From contig NZ_JACIEN010000002.1 of the NCBI RefSeq assembly GCF_014196925.1, positions 744,001 to 808,000 on the forward strand: a stretch of DNA of 64,000 nt, read 5' to 3'. Origin of the DNA: Chelatococcus caeni (GTDB taxonomy: Bacteria > Pseudomonadota > Alphaproteobacteria > Rhizobiales > Beijerinckiaceae). Shown in pieces: positions 59,303 through 64,000 of the stretch; position 1 is the stretch's first letter; each line of letters starts with the position of its first letter. The notes under the pieces are model-generated. The model was not told where the DNA came from and searched no databases. It saw only the letters and a program-made list of their open reading frames with translations. A program made the translations under genes and the position numbers.

Positions 59303-60274
59303 ATGTTCAAGCGCATCGTGTCGGCCGCCATCCTCTTGGGCGCGGCCATCGTGCCGGCACAGGCCGCCTGGCCGGACCGTCCCATCACGCTCATCGTGCC
59401 GTGGGCAGCCGGTGGCGGCACCGATGCGGTGGCCCGCGTCATCGCGTCGGGGCTCGAAAAGGAGCTCGGCCAGCCCGTCAACGTCGTCAACCGCACGGGC
59501 GGCGGCGGCGTGGTCGGCCACACCGAGATCGTCAGCGCCAAGCCGGACGGCTACACCATCGGCCTCGCCACCGCCGAGATCACCACCTACTACTGGGCCG
59601 GGACGGCACCGTTCACCTATGCCGACGTCACGCCGGTCGCGCTGGTGAACTTCGACGCCGCCGCCCTCCATGTCGCCGCCGACAGCCCGTGGCAGGATGC
59701 GGCGCAGGCGCTCGATGCCATCAAGCAGGCGAAGCCGGGCACCTACAAGCTGTCGGGCATGCCGGTCGGCGCGGCATTCCATCTGGCCTTTGCCGGCCTG
59801 CTGCAGGCCGCCGACATCGATGCCAAGGCCGTGGCCGTCGTGCCGAGCCAGGGCGCCGCCCCCGGCTTCCAGGAACTCGCCTCGGGCGGCGTGCAGATCG
59901 TGCCGTCCTCGCTGCCCGAAGGGCGCGCGATGGTCGACGCCGGCCGCGTGAAGGCCCTGCTCGTGCTGGCCAACGAGCGCATTCCCGCCTTCCCGGACGT
60001 TCCCGTCGCCAAGGAGGCGATCGGCAAGGAGGTGGTCGGCGGCACATGGCGCGGGCTCGCCGCGCCGAAGGGCCTGCCCGACGACATCACCGCGAAGCTT
60101 ACCGAGACCGTCGAGAAGGTCGTGAAGGCGCCGGAATTCGCGAAATTCATGGCCGATCGCGGCTTTGGCGTCGCCTTTGCCAAGGGCAACGAATTCCGGA
60201 TCTTCCTCGAGGACCAGCATGCCCGCAACGGCGAGCTCATGGGCGCGCTCGGCCTTCGCCAGCAGGGCAAGTGA
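59303..60274 (+). CDS. Tripartite tricarboxylate transporter substrate-binding protein (TctC/Bug family), copy 2, orphan
   Basis: A 323-residue periplasmic receptor. The signal MFKRIVSAAILLGAAIVPAQA is followed by the Bug start WPDRPITLIVPWAAGGGTD and NVVNRTGGGGV. No TctA/TctB genes accompany it, unlike copy 1 at 41098, so it may feed a TTT translocator encoded elsewhere (possibly the set at 42211-44538) or act as a sensor. GCGGAGGA precedes ATG 59303. A hairpin follows its stop. Confidence 0.93.
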   Translation: MFKRIVSAAILLGAAIVPAQAAWPDRPITLIVPWAAGGGTDAVARVIASGLEKELGQPVNVVNRTGGGGVVGHTEIVSAKPDGYTIGLATAEITTYYWAGTAPFTYADVTPVALVNFDAAALHVAADSPWQDAAQALDAIKQAKPGTYKLSGMPVGAAFHLAFAGLLQAADIDAKAVAVVPSQGAAPGFQELASGGVQIVPSSLPEGRAMVDAGRVKALLVLANERIPAFPDVPVAKEAIGKEVVGGTWRGLAAPKGLPDDITAKLTETVEKVVKAPEFAKFMADRGFGVAFAKGNEFRIFLEDQHARNGELMGALGLRQQGK

Positions 60275-60302
60275 CGGGCGCGAACCGTCATGCCGAACCT
60301 GT

Positions 60303-60333
60303 CGAGGCTGCACCCGCCCGGCCGGCAGCCTCG
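60303..60333 (+). terminator. Hairpin after the orphan TTT binding-protein gene
   Basis: CGAGGCTGC, a 13-nt loop and GCAGCCTCG form a 9-bp stem in the 121-bp gap before the DHDPS-like gene. No U-run. Position matches the post-receptor hairpins of the TRAP and amine-type ABC operons. Confidence 0.45.
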
Positions 60334-60395
60334 GCGGCACGGGTCCACCCTTTGCCGCGCCTTCCGGATGATGGGCGGCCCGACGAGAGAGCCAC

Positions 60396-61298
60396 ATGAA
60401 CGCAAGCAGCCCATTCAGCGGCATCCACGCCGTCGTCTACGCCCTGTTCGACGGGCATGAGCGGCTCGACCGGCAGGCGATGCGCCGGCAGACGCAGCTC
60501 TGCCTCGATGCGGGCGTTCACGGCATGGTGGCGCTCGGGCTCGCGACCGAGGTCGCCAAGCTGACGGCAGCCGAACGCCGCCAGCTGATGGACTGGGTGG
60601 CGCAGGACACGAATGGTCGCGTGCCGCTCGGCTTCACCATTTACGGCGCCTCGGTGGCCGAGCAGGTCGAGGGCGTCAAGGCCGCCGCGGCGGCGGGCGC
60701 CGACTGGGTCATCCTGCAGCCGCCGATGGTGGGCAGCTATGGCGCCGGGGAGTACATCGACTTCTTCGGCCGGGTCGCCGGATCGACCGATCTGCCCGTC
60801 GCCATCCAGAACGCACCGGCCTACATGGGGCGCGGCCTGTCGGCGGACGACATCGTCACCCTCACGACACGCTTTCCCAACATCCGCCTGCTGAAGGGCG
60901 AGGGCGCGAGCATCGATATCGAGCGCCTCATTGCGACCACGGCCGGCCGGCTGCCGGTCTTCAACGGCCGCGGCGGGCTGGAGCTGATCGACAACCTGCG
61001 CGCCGGTTGCGTCGGCCTCATCCTGGCGCCCGAATGCATCGACCGCGCCGTGCACATCCACGAGCGCTGGCGGACCGGGGACGAAGAGGCTGCCATGGCG
61101 GGCTATGCGGAGATCCTCCCCGCCATCGTCTTCGTCATGCAGTCGCTGGAGACGATGATCGCCTATGGCAAGCGCCTGTTCGGCGAGCGCGCCGGGCTCG
61201 CGATCCACGACCGCGCGCCGGCGCTGCGGCCGACCGACTTCGGGCTCGATATGATGCGGCGCTACGCGCGCCGGCTTGGCCCCCTGACGGGGCGCTGA
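60396..61298 (+). CDS. Dihydrodipicolinate synthase (DHDPS/NAL) family protein
   Basis: A 300-residue TIM-barrel protein. Schiff-base lysine K167 (IRLLKGEG) and the glycine-rich end FNGRGGLELIDNL are recognisable. The proton-shuttling Tyr of the usual YNxP motif is absent: the strand reads AIQNAPAYMG (Q138-N139). The GTTGE motif is GLATE (48-52). The family includes aldolases and dehydratases for 2-keto-3-deoxy sugar acids; loss of the Tyr suggests altered chemistry, possibly dehydration or decarboxylation. It is the last gene of its operon, converging with the polysaccharide genes. Confidence 0.88.
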   Translation: MNASSPFSGIHAVVYALFDGHERLDRQAMRRQTQLCLDAGVHGMVALGLATEVAKLTAAERRQLMDWVAQDTNGRVPLGFTIYGASVAEQVEGVKAAAAAGADWVILQPPMVGSYGAGEYIDFFGRVAGSTDLPVAIQNAPAYMGRGLSADDIVTLTTRFPNIRLLKGEGASIDIERLIATTAGRLPVFNGRGGLELIDNLRAGCVGLILAPECIDRAVHIHERWRTGDEEAAMAGYAEILPAIVFVMQSLETMIAYGKRLFGERAGLAIHDRAPALRPTDFGLDMMRRYARRLGPLTGR

Positions 61299-61337
61299 CG
61301 GAGCGCTGCCCGGCTCGTCCGATCGCGGCCGTGACCC

Positions 61338-62348
61338 TCAATGCGCCCAACAATAGCCGAAGGCGCAGCCCGAGACCGTCACCTTCTGCGACACGGCGAA
61401 GGAATTCGGCTGTTCGAGGCCGATCCGCACCAGCCGCGAGCGGTCGCGCGGGCGGAACATGTTCTGGAATTCGGCCGGCAATGCATCTGCGACCGTCAGG
61501 ATGGATTCGATGCGCCCCCGCGCCGACTGAGCGCCGCCCTTCACCTTGACGGGCATGGCCTCGGTGATTTCGAACAGATATTCGTCCGGCAGATAGGCCA
61601 GGATGTAGGACTGGCCGCCGTTGATCTGCATCAGCTCGTCGCCGAACTTCACGATCTGCCCGGGGATCGGCACCTTGGCGCCGATGACGCCGGGTGCAAT
61701 CGCACGCAGGTAGCCGTCGTCATAGAGCGCGCTCAGCTTGTCGATGGCCTCGCGAAAAATGGTGCGGGACCGCCTGAGGAGGATCAGCTCGTTCTCGGTC
61801 GCGGCCTTCTCGCTCTGCAGCGCCGCCAGGCGCTCGGCGGCCTGGAGGCTGTTGCGCAGGGCGTCGTCCTTCGACAGCAGGGAGACGATGCCCCGGCCGG
61901 AGATGGTGTCGAACTGGCTGGACGTCGCCCCGGTCTCCCGCGCCGTCCGTTCCGCCAGCGGCGCGACGGCTGCGATCGAGGTCAGCCTGCCGTTCAGCTG
62001 GCCCTCGCGGATGGAGAGCTCGCTGTCGCGCAGGTCGAAATTGGCGAGCTCGCGGATCATCTCGAAGGATTCGAGGCGGGCGAGCGGCGTTCCCGTCTCC
62101 ACTTTGTCGCCCTCCTTGACATAGACCTCCATCACCTTGCCGGTGTAGCTGGCGCCGACCGAATAGCGCTCCTTGAGCACCGTGCCGTCGATCGAGAGGA
62201 CGAACATGCTGCCGATCAGGTAGTAGGCCAGCGAACCGAGGAACAGGATGACAAGCACGAGATAGACCGTGCGGCCGAGCCTGCCCGAAGCCGAGCGCTG
62301 CTGGGCATCCAGGAGGTCGACACGGGGTTGTTTGCGCAGGCGTTTCAC
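61338..62348 (-). CDS. HlyD-type periplasmic adaptor/membrane-fusion protein of a polysaccharide locus
   Basis: A 336-residue protein with one N-terminal membrane span (YLVLVILFLGSLAYYLIG). There follow a biotinyl-lipoyl-like segment (YTGKVMEVYVKEGDKVETGT), a long helical hairpin (about 100-190) and a barrel with GVIGAKVPIPGQIVKFGDELM. This resembles Alg44/HlyD-type proteins that work with processive glycosyltransferases; no PilZ domain is present. It starts at GTG 62348, 15 bp after the glycosyltransferase stop. It probably carries polymer across the periplasm. The C-terminus contains two Cys (SGCAFGYCWAH). Confidence 0.82.
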   Translation of the reverse strand: MKRLRKQPRVDLLDAQQRSASGRLGRTVYLVLVILFLGSLAYYLIGSMFVLSIDGTVLKERYSVGASYTGKVMEVYVKEGDKVETGTPLARLESFEMIRELANFDLRDSELSIREGQLNGRLTSIAAVAPLAERTARETGATSSQFDTISGRGIVSLLSKDDALRNSLQAAERLAALQSEKAATENELILLRRSRTIFREAIDKLSALYDDGYLRAIAPGVIGAKVPIPGQIVKFGDELMQINGGQSYILAYLPDEYLFEITEAMPVKVKGGAQSARGRIESILTVADALPAEFQNMFRPRDRSRLVRIGLEQPNSFAVSQKVTVSGCAFGYCWAH

Positions 62349-62362
62349 GTGAGCACCCGTCT

Positions 62363-63640
62363 TTACCAGGGCCGCTGCATGCGGACCTTCATGGGGGTGT
62401 AGTTGTCGCGGTGCGAGCCCGAGAACGCCCATTCGTCGATGTAGGCCGAGAGGCGGACGAGGCGCATGACATAGGTCATGAACAGCGAATAGCCGGGCAG
62501 GAAGAGCAGGTTGCGCAGGAAGACGCGGCGGCCGGTGCACCAGGTGGACGCCGCCAGAATGAGCGTATCGATGATCATCAGGCCGATCTGCATGCCGACG
62601 AGGATGGCGAGCGCGAACGACCCGTACTGGACGAACAGCCAGACGAGATAGACGGGGAAGGCGAAGGCCGCGACCACGTTGAAGAGGGCGAAGTCCCACT
62701 CGTGGATGGCCTCGGTCAGGCGAAAGGCCGGCGACAGCGGGTTCATCAGCCGCGCATGCTTGCGGAAGCGGATCCAGATCGCGTCGCGCTCCCAGCGCAG
62801 GCGCTGGCGGATGTATTGGTAAAGCGTCACGGGCACGTCGGTGTAGCAGATCGCTTCGGGCGCAAAGACGATGCGCCAGCCTTTCAGGCGCAGGCGGATG
62901 GTCGTGTCGAGATCCTCGCCACCACCGACATCGAAGCCGCCGATGTCGTCGAGCGCCCTGCGACGGAAGGCGCTGAACGCGCCTGAGGCGCAAACCACCT
63001 GGTTGACGGCGCCGGCGATGCGCTTGCCGACCGAGATCGACTGCAGATATTCGATTTCCTGGAACTGCGTGATCACGCTCGCGCCGCTGTTCCTCGGCGC
63101 GATATCGCCGCAGACCGCCCCCACGCGCGGATCGGCGAAGGGCGCCACCAGGCGCTCGATGGCATAGCGGTCGAAGGAGCAGTCGCAATCGACATTGATG
63201 ATGATGTCGCCGGTCACGAAGGCGCAGGCTAGATTGATGCCGCTCGACTTGCCGCCCCGGAGATCCGTGGACAGGACCCGCGTGGCAAGGCCGCGCCTGA
63301 CGAGGTCCCGGGCGACGCCGCGCATGCGGTCAGTCGAGCCGTCGCTGGCGATGACGATCTCGAACTCGCGCAGCGACTGCTCGTGCAGCGAGCGCACGCA
63401 GGCCTCGAGCGCCTGCTCCTCGTTGTGGCCGACGAGGATGATGCTGACGCTGGGGCGCGCCGAGGGTTCCTCCTCCGCCGGTGGCACGTGCTCGTCCGGC
63501 GAGCGCATGAGATGGCCGACGACCAGAAACGGCAGGATATAGCGGGGGAACTCGAAGATCAGCGTGTACCAGAAGACCATCGCGATGCTGAGGGTCGTCT
63601 GGCTCAGCAGGAAGGAGAAGCCGAGCTCGAGCGCGGTCAC
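62363..63640 (-). CDS. Processive family-2 glycosyltransferase (exopolysaccharide synthase)
   Basis: A 425-residue inner-membrane synthase. An N-terminal hydrophobic segment (1-45) is followed by the cytoplasmic GT-A domain with D100 (IASDGSTD), DxD D151/D153 (NVDCDCS), E242-D243 (GGGEDLD) and QRLRW (279-283), the Q-x-x-R-W motif of cellulose/chitin/hyaluronan-type synthases. Further spans follow after about 315. It starts at GTG 63640, overlapping the upstream stop (GTGA). No PilZ domain is visible. The sugar polymerised is unknown; with the HlyD-like protein it may make an Alg8/Alg44- or beta-glucan-type polymer. Confidence 0.9.
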   Translation of the reverse strand: MTALELGFSFLLSQTTLSIAMVFWYTLIFEFPRYILPFLVVGHLMRSPDEHVPPAEEEPSARPSVSIILVGHNEEQALEACVRSLHEQSLREFEIVIASDGSTDRMRGVARDLVRRGLATRVLSTDLRGGKSSGINLACAFVTGDIIINVDCDCSFDRYAIERLVAPFADPRVGAVCGDIAPRNSGASVITQFQEIEYLQSISVGKRIAGAVNQVVCASGAFSAFRRRALDDIGGFDVGGGEDLDTTIRLRLKGWRIVFAPEAICYTDVPVTLYQYIRQRLRWERDAIWIRFRKHARLMNPLSPAFRLTEAIHEWDFALFNVVAAFAFPVYLVWLFVQYGSFALAILVGMQIGLMIIDTLILAASTWCTGRRVFLRNLLFLPGYSLFMTYVMRLVRLSAYIDEWAFSGSHRDNYTPMKVRMQRPW

Positions 63641-64000
63641 GGCTGGGCTCTTCCCAGGAGCTGCGCGATCGCGAGCCTCGCGTCGAGCTTGTAACGCAGG
63701 AGATGCTCGCTGCGGGCGAGCAGGCTGTGCAGCCATGCTTCCGCATGGGGCTCGAAACATTCGATCAGGATGTAGGCCACGTCCTCGGCCACGTGCAGCG
63801 AGCCGACGCCGGCCAGCCGGTTGCGGAGGTTCTCGACGAGCAGATCGCGCGACTTCTGGAAGGCTGGACGGCCGCTCGTTGCAATCAGCGCATCCTTGCC
63901 GGCAAAGCGGATCTCGGCGATTGCGGCGCGAGCACCGGCGGTGGCGTTGAGGCGCGCCACCTCCCGCTGCAGGGACACGGGCAGGTTCGCCGCGAGCACC
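63637..64000 (-). CDS. Partial protein of the polysaccharide locus, degenerate GGDEF-like C-terminus
   Basis: The last 120 or so residues of a gene that runs to or past the right edge; a GTG at 63999 could be a start but an internal position is as likely. The pattern SRDLLVENLRNRLAGVGSLH, then DVAYILIECFEP and a helix with LLARSEHLLR, resembles the second half of a GGDEF domain without the GGDEF residues. That match is weak and uncertain. Coupling to the glycosyltransferase (four-base overlap) suggests it regulates or assembles the synthase. Confidence 0.5.
   Translation of the reverse strand, partial: VLAANLPVSLQREVARLNATAGARAAIAEIRFAGKDALIATSGRPAFQKSRDLLVENLRNRLAGVGSLHVAEDVAYILIECFEPHAEAWLHSLLARSEHLLRYKLDARLAIAQLLGRAQP

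Noticed and set aside
57842-60424. 860-codon open frame on the minus strand
   Set aside because: It is antisense to RraA, GntR and TTT receptor genes; low-complexity Arg/Ala/Asp composition and no recognisable domain.
1-64000. Mobile elements, CRISPR arrays, tRNA or rRNA genes, riboswitches
   Set aside because: No transposase or integrase, no regularly spaced repeats, no tRNA cloverleaf or rRNA core sequence and no recognisable riboswitch core was seen on either strand by reading.

Overview
High-GC (visibly about two-thirds G+C), densely packed DNA with FixJ-type and LysR/LacI/GntR regulators and many ABC, TRAP and TTT transporters. This suggests an alphaproteobacterial chromosome or megaplasmid, most likely a Hyphomicrobiales (rhizobia-like) genome; genus cannot be called from the sequence alone. 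About 60 protein genes are supported. I saw no rRNA, tRNA, CRISPR array, insertion sequence or prophage.

Layout. (1) 1-3357, minus strand: start of an alpha/beta-hydrolase, an isochorismatase-family hydrolase, a FixJ-like response regulator and a MASE4-type histidine kinase. A nested inverted repeat lies upstream of the isochorismatase gene. (2) 3759-12052, minus strand: one tightly overlapping nine-gene operon: spermidine/opine-type ABC importer, two DAO-type FAD oxidases, a HcnA/HcnB-like pair and RidA, with a divergent LysR gene at 12207. It looks like an amine, opine or imino-acid uptake-and-oxidation system. (3) 13365-26468: a branched-chain-amino-acid-type ABC importer with a LivM-LivG fusion and two paralogous binding proteins. 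It is surrounded by a beta-hydroxyacid dehydrogenase, MmgE/PrpD protein, carboxymuconolactone-decarboxylase-like protein, aldehyde dehydrogenase, metallo-beta-lactamase-fold lactonase and SDR, with a LysR regulator. (4) 26500-41022: a LacI-controlled divergent pair (split UxaA/SuyAB-type lyase, SMP-30 lactonase; taurine/nitrate-type ABC importer, YihU-like dehydrogenase, aldo/keto reductase, enolase-superfamily dehydratase), then a GntR, Gfo/Idh, tartrate/isopropylmalate-dehydrogenase-like and second SMP-30 operon. (5) 41098-45013: tripartite tricarboxylate transporter (TTT) set. (6) 45028-50838: LacI, a TRAP transporter, an Ldh2-family dehydrogenase and an RraA-like protein. (7) 50894-61298: fused altronate/galactarate-type dehydratase, second TRAP transporter, enolase-superfamily enzyme, an unusual GntR regulator with two winged helices, RraA-like protein, second GntR, orphan TTT binding protein and DHDPS-family protein. 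(8) 61338-64000, minus strand: a processive glycosyltransferase with an HlyD-type adaptor and a partial gene, the edge of an exopolysaccharide locus.

How it works together: most of the window is a series of transporter-regulator-enzyme cassettes for small carboxylates, sugar acids and related compounds. Each imports an anionic substrate and feeds dehydrogenases, lactonases, dehydratases and aldolase-like enzymes. Four short operator-like inverted or direct repeats sit in promoter regions beside LacI/GntR genes. Several binding-protein genes are followed or preceded by intergenic hairpins that could raise their expression over the membrane subunits.

The most interesting hypothesis is module 4. 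It combines a taurine-family importer, a split UxaA pair compatible with sulfolactate sulfo-lyase SuyAB, a dehydrogenase whose substrate loop resembles 3-sulfolactaldehyde reductase YihU, plus lactonase and dehydratase genes. That could be a variant sulfosugar or organosulfonate pathway; an ordinary sugar-acid pathway is the competing reading.
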